64,000 bases of DNA from Allium sativum (GCA_030737875.1 CM060922.1:299327456-299391455); one strand, 5' to 3'; positions 1 through 11,409 are shown, counted from the stretch's first letter. Numbers and translations: made by a program. The notes: generated by a model not told the origin, from the sequence alone.

Positions 1-567
1 CCTTAAGTTGTGCTTGTATCTATCTTTTTAGGTATATCTCCTCGATATTATCCTTTATCCTTAGGTAGAAACCCCTTTGGATGTAAACATGTAATTGAAA
101 CATGTTATGATTGATGGCTGCAAGTGGTTGCAAGTGGTTGCTCGTGGATGCATACACACACAACCTAGGTTTTAGATCGGCTCACACCTCATATTGCATA
201 TGCATATATGTATTCATATTTGTATGTGGTTGAAACTTGATATGTTTTCATATGGATGTCACATTTTTATGAATGATTGCGCACTCATGTAGAATTATGA
301 GTGGGGAAAATTTGTATACATAATGGATTCATGACACTTACATGATTCACATTAAGGAGGTCAACTGAATCAGTAGACCGCCTAATTTTTGCATTAGATA
401 AGGACATATACACACACACTATGCATATGATCATGAAGCATTAGAAGTCTTTTAAGGACAATGGACGCCTGTGTTTGTTGGTTGAGTAGATGGACGATTG
501 GATGTTAGGATATACGTTCTTCTAGACTTGAAGATTTCGGGGACGAAATCCTTTAAGGAAGGGAGAA
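1..567 (+). mobile_element. Element A: 3' end of the interior (3' untranslated region) of a Ty3/gypsy chromovirus
   Basis: Non-coding 3' tail of a plus-strand retrotransposon whose genes lie off the left edge. It ends in a purine-rich polypurine tract (about 551-567) directly before the LTR start at 568. The sequence around 525-567 matches the reverse complement of the 3' tail of element B (about 18550-18595) nearly base for base, and the CAAGTGGTTGCAAG words near 120-140 recur in inverse at about 18945-18975. A and B therefore belong to one family. No coding sequence is seen here. Confidence 0.8.
551..567 (+). promoter_or_regulatory. Polypurine tract of element A (plus-strand DNA primer)
   Basis: A run rich in A and G immediately precedes the TGTAACACCCC that opens the LTR. 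This is the usual place and composition of the primer for plus-strand DNA synthesis. Element B carries the same tract at 18551-18566 on the minus strand. Confidence 0.75.
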
Positions 568-848
568 TGTAACACCCCGAATTTTCTGTTACCGGTAAAT
601 TAACAAATTAAAGGATAATTAATTCTAAATGATAGAATTAAGGGAAACGGATTAAGCCATTGCATTCGTCTCGGAATTATGCTTGAGATAGAGTCCGAGT
701 TTGCGTAAATCAGACTCCGTATGAAAGCGTTATGACCTCCGGAAGTTTCAGAATTCGATTTAAAATTCAAACAGCCCATAAACAAATTCGAAATTCAAAA
801 ACTGGACCAGAACTGGGCTGGGCGGGAATTTTCTCTCCCAGGACCTAG

Positions 849-932
849 GTCGACCAGGGGGTCGACCTGAGAGTCGACCTGGGTACGCAGGTCGACTATG
901 TAGTCGACCTGGGGGTCGACCTACAGGTCGAC
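849..932. repeat. Cluster of seven GTCGAC palindromes in the U3 of LTR A
   Basis: GTCGAC occurs at 849, 861, 873, 891, 903, 915 and 927, mostly in the context AGGTCGACCT, within 84 bases. The first site lies 281 bases inside the LTR. In B the matching cluster starts 282 bases inside the LTR. It lies upstream of the TATA box at about 1094. Function is unknown; a protein-binding array or hairpin-forming DNA is possible. Confidence 0.85.
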
Positions 933-1091
933 CTGCTTGGTCAGGCCCTCGCTGGCCTGGTCGGGTTCTGGTCAAATTTCTAAGCTCTGGTGTGTCACTG
1001 GGGCTGACTTGTCACTTTCTTATTGGCTTCTCTTGAGATGGATGGCCTTGGTTAACTCTAGCTTCATCGACGGCTCTAATTAGTTTGAAAT

Positions 1092-1102
1092 TCTATAAAA
1101 AC
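1092..1102 (+). promoter_or_regulatory. Probable TATA box of LTR A
   Basis: TTCTATAAAAACA lies about 525 bases into the LTR. B has TTCTATAAATATA at a similar depth on its own sense strand (about 26590-26602). This would set the U3/R boundary a little downstream. It is a motif call only. Confidence 0.5.
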
Positions 1103-1904
1103 AACCTTAGTCTCAACCTAAATTCACACAAATAAAATAGAGATAGAGCTGTCATGCTGATGGAAGGAAGCCAAGAGTAGCCTCCACTTGAAGAAAGATT
1201 AGAAACGAGCAAAACTAAAGTAAAAACAAGAATCAAACAACGTTTGTATACTCAAAGGAAATCATTGAAAATTCAGAACTCAGAATCCAGAATTCAATTT
1301 CGTCGTTTGTTGTAAGTATAGTGATTTTTCCGATGGGAATAAAATTAAGATTTGACTCGATGTAAAATGGAAATGGAATTGTGCTATTGTATAACGATGA
1401 TGTTAATTCATATCTATGTGTTGCAATGATTGTGTTGTGAATGATATTGGGATGTTTGTGGTATAATTGACTTGATGTTGGATCCATTAGAATTTTTGTG
1501 GATTAATCTAGTTGATTTTGGATCTATTCAAATTCACATACAAGTCATTTGGTTCATATCTACACCTATATGTTTAGGTGATTATGACAAGTTATATGGT
1601 ATACAATAGAACCTCTATGCCTAAATGATTAAGTTCATATACATGCTCATATGTTTATTCAAAAGTTGCAAGTCATAATTGGATCCATGCCAAGATCCAT
1701 TTTAATACAAGTTTCATGTTATAATAGTAAACATGATTTGATCTAGTTCACACACATGTGATAAAATTATACATACTTTATGGACATGTCATATTCTTGT
1801 CATATGCTAGTGATGTTCGATGTTATGCCTAGATCTAAACATGTTTAGGCTTAGGTTGTCTAAAACCATATGCTAATTCATGTGACACCTATTTAGTTAG
1901 ACCC

Positions 1905-2025
1905 CTATTTCAATGCAAGTTCACATATATGTAAGTTGATTTAGCCTATGTTGCAAGTTCACATATATGTATGTTAATTCAGCCTATGTTGCAAGTTCAC
2001 ACTTATGATGTTCATATTGACTATG
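1905..2025. repeat. Short imperfect tandem repeats (GCAAGTTCACAYATATG) in LTR A
   Basis: The phrase TTGCAAGTTCACA followed by a TATG-like tail recurs three times, separated by TTAGCCTATG-like words. LTR B has a comparable run of CTTGCATAACATGG words at 17280-17670. It is internal LTR amplification without coding meaning. Confidence 0.6.
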
Positions 2026-2364
2026 CTGAAAATGCCAAGTTTACACCTATGTCATGGTTATGTTAATGAATGCCAATTTTGTGTACGCTAAATTAGGCTA
2101 AGTTTTTAGCCTAATATTATATGTTAAAAATCATGCGGACGAAAAATTAGGCTATGATTGTTAGCCTAATTTTTAGACGGGTTAATGTTGGTAAAAAATT
2201 GGTAATTATAGGAAAACTTGACATAAGTTGGTGGCATTTAAATGGTATAAATCCTTATACCAAAAAAATTATTAACTTGGAAAGTGGGCCATAACATTTG
2301 ATTGTTAACAAATTTACATATAACAAGTAATAGAGACAAATATGTAAATTTAGAAAATACGAGT

Positions 2365-2560
2365 ATGCTTAACCCAAGCTTGGATTGAGTTGTGATGTAA
2401 ACCTGCTCGGACCCGCCCGGCTGTACAGTAGTCACAACAATACCTATACAATGTGAGAGGTTAAGCATTGAGCCCAATAAGGACCCGAGGTTAGACTGAG
2501 TTACGGTGTAAACTTGCCCGGAACCGACCGACACATCCAGTAAATATCTGTCTAATGTGA
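2365..2560. repeat. Diverged ~100-bp direct duplication in LTR A
   Basis: Two blocks each hold TTGAGTTGTGATGTAAAC or TGAGTTACGGTGTAAAC, a CGGACC or CGGAACC phrase, and AATGTGAG(A/T)GGTT. LTR B carries the same pair, better preserved, at about 16855-17005. The duplication therefore predates the split of A and B. Confidence 0.55.
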
Positions 2561-3741
2561 GTGGTTGGTGCTTTAACTAATTAAAGTTAAGGACAGACAA
2601 GTTAGGATGGTAGGGTCTTGTTAACTAAAACACTTAACCAATTCAACATGTTAATTAAACTGATGGGTGGGGTTAGGTAAATACAAACACTTAACCACTT
2701 AAAATGTTTGACTAGAAAACCCTAGTAAAGGGGACCCATTTTAGCTGTAACCCAATTAGGTATCATGGTACCCTGAAACTAGGCACGATTACTGGGCTGA
2801 TTGTAAGCGGTAAAAAGCGACGGCGGTTGGTGCAGCAGTGTGGGTTCTTAAGGAGTGCGGGCGTGCACACACTTCAGAGCAGACAAACAGGGCACTGGGC
2901 ACTAGTATACCCTATGCATTCTAGGATTGTGTCGGGATGCCGCCATGGGACTTGAGACACCCCATGGTGGGACCCGCATATGTATCTACAATCATTGGGG
3001 GCCGTATGACACATGATTTTGCGAGTAGGAGCCGATCTTTAGAAAGGGGATCACTTCTCCCCGATCATGGGGTGCTAGTTGAGACAATACAAGTAGGTGC
3101 AGAGATATAGTGTGGGGTGCAGTAGTATATTCGGTTCAAATTGCTTTATCTTAGTTTATGATGCTTTCCTATTTCCAGTTTATACCTATCATGCCCTTTT
3201 TCTTATTCTCATACTGAAGAGTCACTAGACTTACCAGGCTTTATGTCTGACTCCATTTTTCTTTCGTCTTCTTTTCTTCCCCACCCCCCAGGTCCACAGG
3301 GAGGAAACAACCCAGCTTAGTCAGATTCTTTGTAAGCTTCAAGATAGTAGATGTATGGTTTGGACTCTCTTTCCTTGGTTATAGCTTTTGGACACGTTCT
3401 ATGGGGATTTATGCAGCTTTTATTATGTTTTATGCTTCTTTATTTAATAATCAAGACAGAAATGTTGATGTAATGTTTTGGAAGTTATTATGAGACAATT
3501 ATGGAAATGTTTTGTATGAACACATATTTATGAAATAAAAGTCCGTTTGTTTTCCGCTGCTTATATATATGTGTTTATATATCTGTCTTGTGTTTATCTG
3601 TGACGTTTACTTATAAACCTCCACCGAAGTTTGTGAGTGACCTTAATGGAGGTGGGGTGTTTCACAAAAGGTCACCAATCCCATCACAAGGGAACCTCCT
3701 CATCAGGAGGGAAAAGACCTAAACTCTCTAACTAGGATCGC

Positions 3742-5094
3742 ATGCCTAAACGAACGTTTGGTAAAGAGCTCAGCTTTGCCGAGCGTCATAACACTGAAGA
3801 GTACATCTTGGACATAATAGAACAAATCATGAAGAAGAATCAAGCTGGCAATGGCGATGAAAGGGAATGGGACTTCTCTCCTGATAGGACTCCAATCACC
3901 GAAAGAATCCTTGAAGCAGAGTGTCCAAAGAATTTTAATCCTCCGACTTTGCCTCCATACAGCGACCTTGCTGATCCAAAATACTTTCTGTTCAAATACA
4001 AATGGCATATGAGTGCGGCTAAGGCGATGGATGAGGTAAGATGCACATATTTTCCTCTCTACTTAGAAGGTGCTGAATCATTATGGTTCACAAAGCTATC
4101 ACCTAAATCCATAGATCGATTCTCTGACTTGACCAAAAAGATCAAGGAGCAGTTCCGCTTGTATGCCACCAAAGCCAAGGATGCTACAACAATTTCAGCA
4201 ATGAAGCCAAATCCAGGGGAATCTGTTAAAGCTTTTCTTAGTTGATACAACGTCGCTTTGTCCAAAGTTTGAAATCCAGAACCTCGCATAATTCTCATGT
4301 CCTTAATTGGAGCTGTAGATGAAAAAAGAGAATTTGGCAGATGAATTAAAATGAAAGAACCAAAAATGCTTGAGAAGTTCTATAGAAAGGCTGAGAATTA
4401 CATAAGAGTCGACACTAATCCTGTTCCTCTACAGATTATTGATGTCGAGTCGACACTAATCCTGTTCCTCTACAGATTATTGATGTTAGCCTGCTTCTTG
4501 AGGCTCCTAAAAATTTCGCTAACCAATACGGTCAGAAGAGTATTCAGGTGCAAAAGCGTACCAATGATGGGGAAAAAAACAAGGCTAATAAGAAGTCTCG
4601 CCTTTTCAATTCATCAGAGCTGACGCCTTTGAATGACACTCCTGAAAATATATATCTTCCAACAAAGAATTCTGAAGAATATGCTGAGCCCAATCCGATA
4701 AGGATAAGCGATAAAGTAGCATACTTGGGGAAGTTCTGTAGATTTCACAACCAACCTGGTCATAACACTAATAAGTGCCGACACCTGAAGAACCTCATTG
4801 AGGAGTTGATCAGAAAAACAGGTTATAGCAGTATGTAAAGAATCCACAGGCCTTGAATCCTTCAGCAACTCCCCAGGGGAAGGGGGCGTCAAATGACCAG
4901 TCAGGGCCAAGCAACGGAGCTTCAGCTCAAACCAAGGCCAATCGTCAACTGATAAGTTTTGATGATGCTCCAATTTCAAAAAGGCTCAGAATAAGCAATC
5001 AACGTCGCCACCTCTTTACTTCATGCTCTATTTCCTGCTTTAGTTCATGTTTTACTTCGTGTTTTACTTTCTGTTATATTCAAAACTTCTTGTA
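3742..5094 (+). pseudogene. gag: Degenerate gag (capsid and nucleocapsid) of element F
   Basis: Encodes the retrotransposon capsid protein that packages element RNA. The open part (3742-4242, about 167 residues) has the plant Tat gag core: a NPPTLPPYSDLADP-like lead, then KWHMSAAKA, YFPLYLEGAESLWFTKL and FSDLTKKIKEQF. A stop at 4243-4245 follows, and homology continues through further stops and frameshifts (KMLEKFYRKAENYIR about 4360-4410). A short duplication at about 4405-4480 repeats CGACACTAATCCTGTTCC. A Tat-type nucleocapsid motif CRFHNQPGHNTNKCRHLK appears at about 4738-4795 in another frame. The start is the first ATG after a non-coding leader. At least three lesions are present, so it is not functional. 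Confidence 0.75.
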
Positions 5095-5535
5095 AACAAT
5101 CTGTAATAATCTATAAGAGAAGCACTGAACATTAGCTCTACGACTAAGAGCATATTCATCTGAATGAATTTCTTGCTTGCAAAATTATATATCTGATCAA
5201 AACATTCTTAAAAGATGATTTCATATTGCAGGCCATTTGTCGAGCGCTTGTTCCCATAACATCGCGACCCCAACAACATTAGTTCAAGAGTCAAATGCTA
5301 TAAATATCGACATGTACAAACATAAAGGTAGAAAAGCACCACCTTGAAAACTGAATGGGAATGTCGCAAAGATCCAAATAATGAGCAAGTTCCATGACAA
5401 ACAAACACAAGAGCTGTAACTTTTGTTGAAGGGGCACTTCCCCAAGCAAGATGTTTAAAGCATCGGCTCCTAAATTGGAATAGCCTGCTAAGTCAAACAG
5501 ACATCCAACAAGGGAACTAGTGGCTGCCTCGTGAA
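5095..5535 (+). other. Element F interior, no recognisable gene
   Basis: About 440 bases between gag and the satellite. No long frame and no protease or RT motif is visible. The pol region that would normally follow gag is absent here. Confidence 0.6.
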
Positions 5536-5539
5536 ATTA

Positions 5540-6510
5540 TATAACATCCGACCAATCCATTTGCGTAACATCTGAAAAAAGTCAGAGGTGAAGAATGTTT
5601 AATCCATTCACGTAACATCTGAAAAAGTCATATGTGAAGAATGTTCAATCCATTCGCATAACATCTGAAAAGTCAGATGTGAAGAATGTTCAATCCACTT
5701 GCGTAACATCTGGGATTTCCAGATGCGAAAAGTACAATTCATTTGCATAGCATCTGAAAAATCAGATGTGAAGGATGAAATCCATTTGCGTAGCATTTGG
5801 AAAATCATATGTGAAGAATGAAATCCATTCGCGTAACATCTGAAAAAGTCAGATGTGAAGAATGTTCAATCCACTTGCGTAACATCTGGGATTTCCATAT
5901 GTGAAAAATATAATTCATTTACGTAGCATTTAAAAAATTAGATGTGAAGGATGAAATCCATTTGCATAGCATCTAAAAAATCAGATATGTAGGATGAAAT
6001 CCATTTGTGTAACATCAGAAAAAATTCAGATGTGCAGAGTGTTCAATCCATTCACGTAACATCTGAAAAAAGTCAAATGTGAAGAATGTTCAATCCATTC
6101 GCGTAACATCTGAAAAAGTCATATGTGAAGAATGTTCAATCCACTTGCGTAACATCTGGGATTTCCAGATGTGAAAAATATAATTTATTCGCGTAACATC
6201 TGAAAAAGTCAGATGTGAAGAATGTTCAATCCACTTGCGTAAGACCTGGGATTTCCAGATGTGAAAAGTATAATTCATTCGCGAAACATCTGAAAGAAGT
6301 CAGATGTGAAGAATGTTCAATCCACTTGCGTAACATTTGGGGTTTCCAGATGTGAAAAGTATAATTTGTTCGCGAAACATCTGAAAAAAGTCAGATGTGA
6401 AGAATGTTCAATCCACTTGCGTAACATTTGGAATCTCCAGATGTGAAAAGTATAATTCATTCGCGTAACATCTGAACAAGGTCAAATGTGAAGAATGGTC
6501 AATCTATTAG
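5540..6510. repeat. Hairpin satellite: about 21 units of ~45 bp (90-bp dimer period)
   Basis: Two alternating unit types are visible. One reads CATCTGAAAAAGTCAGATGTGA plus AGAATGTTCAATCCACTTGCGTAA; the other reads CATCTGGGATTTCCAGATGTGA plus AAAGTATAATTCATTCGCGTAA. Each unit contains the inverted repeat ACATCT...AGATGT around an 8-10 base loop. Units differ by scattered substitutions, most strongly at 5740-6010. The reading frames here (for example 5608-5808 minus) are by-products of a period near 45. Tandem arrays inside Tat-clade elements are known and can seed satellites. Confidence 0.85.
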
Positions 6511-7179
6511 CACAACATTTAAAACCTCAAGAGGGAAAGGTAATGAGCACCCAATTGATCATCGGCATCAGGAAACACTAGATCTGATAATGAAAAACAT
6601 TGGGGTTCTAACCAAAGTCCTCTCTTGGGGCACCCCTTCTCAATCTATCGGCGCTTAAGTTAATCAGCGTAATTGAGCAATGGAGGTCTCCAATACATGG
6701 ACTAACCAAGCCAGATTGTAGACGAAGCTCATAGTAAATCAATTAACATGAAATCACAAATGTGAGTTATTAAAATGATAATACTTGAAACCCACAGGTG
6801 GTTTTATATTGATTAGCTGACTTTAAGCGTTAATGCAAATCAGAATAACCTGTTCGTGCAAATAGTTTCAATTGAGTTCTAAACCATTGGATGAATGCAA
6901 ACATTCTATTTTGTTCAAAATAAAGTGTGCTCTAAGTCATTATCAAAGATTAACTAACTCACTATCGATATGGGTGATCGATTGTGATGTATAAGTCCGA
7001 TACTATGCAATTGCTCGTCCTCTTTTGTAAAACTGGTGGTGCGAAGCGTGTTAGCTCAAAGTATGGTTCAGACAAAAAACCATCACTGGATCTTAATGCA
7101 AAGCAAAAAGTATGACAAAGCTAAAATGAAAGCTTAAGGTAAAACAAGCGAAATGCATTATCATCGCCACATCGTGAGT
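6511..7179. other. Element F interior, no gene seen
   Basis: AT-rich sequence after the satellite. No coding homology is recognised on either strand and no structured repeat is visible. Confidence 0.55.
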
Positions 7180-8022
7180 TCAACATAGAGGTTTCGGACA
7201 CAAAATAGCATAAAGTAGCAAGCAAGGACTGGCACTCGCATATACAGCATAAGTGCATAAAAGAAAATAAAAAAAGTCAAGTAAGAGAGTTCCTTTTTCC
7301 ATCACTAGGTCCTTTCCCAGCACGAGCAGGGGAGCAAGGAGTAGCATCAGTCGGTTCTGTTTTGTTCCCATGAGTGCCTAGAGCATAAGTGCATAAAAGA
7401 AAATAACAAAAGTCAAGCAAGAGAGTTCCTTTTTCCATCACTAGGTCATTTCCCAGCACTAGCAGGGGAGGAAGGAGTAGCACCAGTTGGTTCTGTTTTG
7501 TTCCCAAGAGTTGCTAATTCGGCAATGATCTCATCCTAGAACTTGAGAGCCTGAATAAGCGCGGCTTTGTCCTTCTCCAGAGTAGTGGTGCATTCAATAT
7601 TCTCCTTGTTTATCCTTTGGAGATCACAAGAAAAATTGTTCCAAGTACCTAGTTTTTGCGCAGTATACCTTCCAAATTCCACAAAATGCTTCTCCATCCA
7701 ATACCTGGTAGCTTCGAATTATGCCAATGAGCGATTCTTTACAGTGTCCAGATCCTCGGGGATTGATCGCTTGTCGGATGGGTATATATCTAGGTCAAAC
7801 TGGTCAAAGCGCAACCCATCCAAACACCAACTCTGGAATCTCTCAACAAGCTCAGATCTTTACGGCTCAGGAGCATAACAAGGCTTCTCTATGATTTCTT
7901 GAAGTTCAACCAGAGTCGGGGCAACAGAAATAGTTTGAGTATCAGGTGCAGGGAGCTTGTCCAACCTACGGCGTTTCCGAGTATTGTCCTCGCTCGAAGT
8001 CCCCTATATCCTTTTAGACATC
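7180..8022 (-). pseudogene. Decayed antisense ORF of element F, function unknown
   Basis: On the minus strand an ATG at 8022-8020 opens a frame of about 170 codons down to about 7500, broken by only a few in-frame stops. Recognisable stretches are MSKRI, TSSEDNTRKRRRLDKLPAP (a basic, nuclear-signal-like patch), SELVERFQSWCLDGLRFDQ, WMEKHFVEFGRYTAQKLG and a charged, coiled-coil-like RINKENIECTTTLEKDKAAL. The stops (TAG, TAA, TAA, TAG) all equal CAG or CAA after a C-to-T change. Several Tat-clade elements carry one reverse-oriented ORF of unknown role between pol and the 3' LTR, and the position and orientation fit. I do not recognise a domain. The C-terminal end runs into a 136-bp duplication (7246-7509). 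Confidence 0.55.
7246..7509. repeat. Tandem duplication, period about 136 bp, two copies
   Basis: AGCATAAGTGCATAAAAGAAAATAA begins near 7246 and again near 7382. Each copy ends in GGTTCTGTTTTGTTCCCA. On the minus strand both copies read GNKTEPTDATP or GNKTEPTGATP with SPA and GK, so the duplicated block lies within the 3' part of the antisense ORF. The copies differ by a handful of substitutions, so this is an older local duplication. Confidence 0.8.
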
Positions 8023-8932
8023 CTACAGAAATAGTGGTGTTCGAAAATAAATAACATGCCAGAAAGCAACTTGTTCAATGCATTTAGATCGCTCCTACCA
8101 ATTTTGAGTATTTGGGTCGTTCTGTATAACCAGAAGCTTTAGGTCGCAATAATAATCCAGTTCCTTGGATCGTCTTCCTATTTCGAAGTCTTTAGGTCGT
8201 GAACGACATAAAGCTTCGGAACTAAATCAACGCAAAGCTATGGATTGAAGTAACAACCTAAGGCCTTAAGTTTTATAACGAAAGCAAGATCACGATCTAA
8301 GGCCTAAGGTGATTGAAGCAACCTAATTTAGAGTGTTCCCTATAAAATGCTAAAGTGCAACGATCCGAGAAAATTAACAACGGTGTTCCAACTTTTAAAG
8401 AAATGGTAAGGCAAGGAATTGCAAATTCGGATCGATATTGAGCAATAAAATCATGCAAAATAAACATTTCGGCGTATTCATCATTTATCAGCAAAGACCA
8501 TGATCAAATTACATGAATTCACATGTGGAAATAAAGCCAAGACCATCACAAATATACGAATTCGAGGTTATGTTCACGAGAGTCAAGATTATAGACAAGA
8601 AATCACTTAAATTATCAACAATATCATCAAACATATGCTTGAATCGTGGCAAATTACAATTCCGCAAAATCCAAAGACATCAGATCGAACCTGTTTTCTG
8701 ATGATGGAAAGTTTCAAATTTGATTGATCTTCGATTTGAGTTAGTTTGAGAGACTGGTTGGATTTGAATTAGTTCGGTGATGCTGATGATCAGAGAATAA
8801 TGGGGCTTGATCAACGCTCGAAGCGTCAGATGAACTTTGGCTCGGCTTTAGATGGCCGCCATTAATGAGTTTTCTAGCTAAGACGAGAATTAAAAGAAAA
8901 TGATGGCCTAACGAGAAGAAACAAAGGGAAAG
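8023..8932. other. Element F 3' spacer left of the C insertion, no gene seen
   Basis: Non-coding. Words such as TTTAGGTCGT and CGATCTAAGGCC recur here and again on the far side of C (35345-35580) and in the F LTR (35600-35830). This supports that the two sides were once contiguous. Confidence 0.55.
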
Positions 8933-10890
8933 TGTGACGATTCCAAATCCCCGTGCTACGGTGTTAAGGATAATCTTTGGAATATAACACATTAATCGTC
9001 ATTAGCAGAGTACAGATAATAGCATAAACAGGAAATAGAATAATTTACACAGATATGACAGCGGAATCATATATATATCACCACATCAGAGAGCACAGTG
9101 CAAGGTACTACTTAGTGCATAATAATACATAATCAGTCAACATCGCCTGAGGCGGAATCATACATAGAGAATACATAAAACTAAATATCAGTCTACATCG
9201 CCTGTGGTGGAATCATAATACATATACAATAATGGCGGAAAAGTCATAGTCATCACGGTGTAGTCAAAGCCTCGCCATGAGCCAAAAGTGCACCTCTACT
9301 GTGGTGCCAAGCCAAAATATGTCAGCTACCTGTTACTAGGCTGCCCATGTGAAGAGTTTGCAAGGTGAAACAAACTACAAGTCAGTCATGGGACAGGTAT
9401 GAGAAATCTACTTAACTTATTAAACCACAATAATAAGGAAAATCAAAGGACCACGCCACTTTCATGGAACGGGTTTACTCCGATGAGTGCTAGTGCATGA
9501 AACAAAGTAAATTATTAAATCATCGCAATGCTTTTTATAAAAATGAAGCCATTATAAGACTCAGGTCCCATCACACAATGCAACACAAGCTGGAGGATAG
9601 AGTTTTACCTTATAATGGCCAAAAATGCTTCATACGAATAAAACAAAAGTGTTTGATATTATTACTAGAGCATATATGTTTCAAAAACGATTTCAATCAT
9701 AAATATCAATCATAGACGGCATAAATGACCCATACCACTATGTCGCCATACTAGTAATACAATCACATCCGCAATTTCGTATCGGAAATTGGATTCCATC
9801 ATGAGTCGTGGCAAGGGGCAACCTCCTCTCCGTTTGAGACACTCTAGCAAATGCCTCAGGATCGCACACAGCAATCCCTGGATCCTCCAAGGCCGGTCCT
9901 CTCTTACTTTTGAGGATTGGCAATTCCTGAACACACGTTTGTCGGTCCTTGCGGACCTATAATCGAGGCGCCTCGCATTCCAACACCCACACAGGTGAAA
10001 AGTATATATAATGTCAGGGCTGGTAGGTCACTGACACCACCATAGCTAGAAAGAAACGTCATGCACTCCTTGGGTCCTTCTCCCGTTTTTGACTTATACC
10101 GAGGTGTGAGGCTCGCGAATCCACGCTATACACAAAGCTACGCCACACATGCCATGCTTTGATCATCAATCACAAGACTTTGCTTTGCAACAGAAGCCTT
10201 GATCATATGCCACTTAGGCGTGCCACACAGGCAATCCACTCCATGCGACTGATTTCTATCTGTATATAACCTCTGAGCCCGTACGTCTCAGAGAAGGGCA
10301 TTAAGCAAGAGAATAAATACTCCACCGCCAAATAGATATATATATTTAATAGAGATTAATCAGCACAAAATAAAATCCAATGTCAGACACACAGTCCTTT
10401 TACAAGTTCGTTCTGGGTTTGAACGAAGCCGGAGGCACCAAATTCCTCGCTTATCCGCACAATCAACAATACGTCTGGACGGCTACTACTTCAGCTCTTT
10501 CAAGGTAGCTACTCCAATCACGAGCATCAAGTAGCGCCCATCCGACCAATGTGAAGATCGTCGGTCTTCAACCGTCTTCAACTCTTCGACTTCTCACCGT
10601 CGATCGATTATTTGAAATGAGAATGAACTCGACCTTTTCAAATAATCCACGTATATTTAGATTTTCAAATCAATTCTTTACATGGTTAAATTATTCAACA
10701 TTCACATTTCAGTTCCTTAGTATAATTCTCATGTTAAACACATTCAACCATCACATATCAAGCAAACCAAGCAAAATCGGTTTATTTCCATTCTATATCG
10801 TCTATAATATTTTATAACGATATATTGCCATTTTTATTTATTTAAAAACGGCCATATTTAATTAAACGATGTTTCAGGTCGTGCCAAGGC

Positions 10891-11339
10891 ACTGGCGCTG
10901 TTTTTCCCCAAATTTGTTTTACAAATATTTGAAAATCTAGCCGTTGGATCTTCACAAATTTTATATCATTAGAAAGATCATTTCAAAATGAATCAAACGG
11001 TTTCAGTTTTGGGAAAATCCGACGGTCGGATCTCCCACACTAGTCGTTTGAAGTTACGATTTCAAAATACGAACTGCAGCGTCGTTATTCGATTTAATTT
11101 TAATTATATTTATATTTATATATAAATATAGTCGATTCTAGCGCTGTTTTTCTTCAGATTTGAATTAAACATTCCAGACAATCCAACCGTCGGATCTTTA
11201 CAAAGTTGGTGCCGTTGGAAAGATATTTCCAAGGCATACCCAACGGCTGCGGTTTCGGGAAAATCCGATGGTCGGATCTCCCGCACTAATCATTTGAAAT
11301 CATGGTTTCAAAACACGAACTGCGCGGCCACGACTCGTT

Positions 11340-11340
<1 letters not shown>
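10891..11340. repeat. Two diverged ~247-bp direct repeats with a conserved hairpin, LTR of C
   Basis: GGCGCTGTTTTTC opens the first unit at about 10894 and a near copy opens the second at about 11141. Each unit ends in a hairpin block: GGGA, then ATCCGA, YGG, TCGGAT, then TCCC. The same pair of units occurs in the other C LTR (32098-32480) and in both E LTRs (43510-44000, 50510-50985), so the duplication is ancestral to C and E. Confidence 0.75.

Positions 11341-11345
<5 letters not shown>

Positions 11346-11405
<60 letters not shown>
11346..11405. repeat. (TA)n microsatellite, about 60 bp
   Basis: Uninterrupted TA dinucleotides. The other C LTR has only about 14 TA bases at this position (32510-32525), showing rapid length change. 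The peptide ORF with a YIYIYI run is an artefact of this tract. Confidence 0.95.

Positions 11406-11409
<4 letters not shown>

Larger units (their letters stand above)
568..3666 (+). repeat. 3' LTR of element A (about 3.1 kb)
   Basis: Starts TGTAACACCCCG and ends GGGTGTTTCACA, forming imperfect TG...CA terminal inverted repeats, right after a polypurine tract. It is homologous to the LTRs of B: both share TTCGTCTCGGAA, GAGTCCGAGTTT and GACTCCGTATGA near the start, the GTCGAC cluster, a TATA box and repeated blocks further in. The upstream LTR is off-window, so age and target duplication cannot be read. A solo LTR is ruled out because 1-567 is element interior. It inserted just upstream of the gag of F. 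No credible protein is encoded. Confidence 0.85.

Noticed and set aside
760..975. 71-codon Pro/Arg-rich minus-strand frame
   Set aside because: Translation of the GTCGAC cluster; its repeats come from the DNA palindromes.
1..3666. Solo LTR interpretation of A
   Set aside because: 1-567 matches the 3' interior of element B with a polypurine tract directly before the LTR, so it is a 3' LTR with a body off-window.
5608..6278. Repeated MLRKWIEHSSH peptide frames
   Set aside because: By-product of a ~45-bp satellite with period near a multiple of three; no start context, and frames change along the array.
5540..6510. Possible CRISPR-like array (regular repeats with variable spacers)
   Set aside because: The whole unit is repeated, including the supposed spacers, and the setting is a plant retrotransposon.
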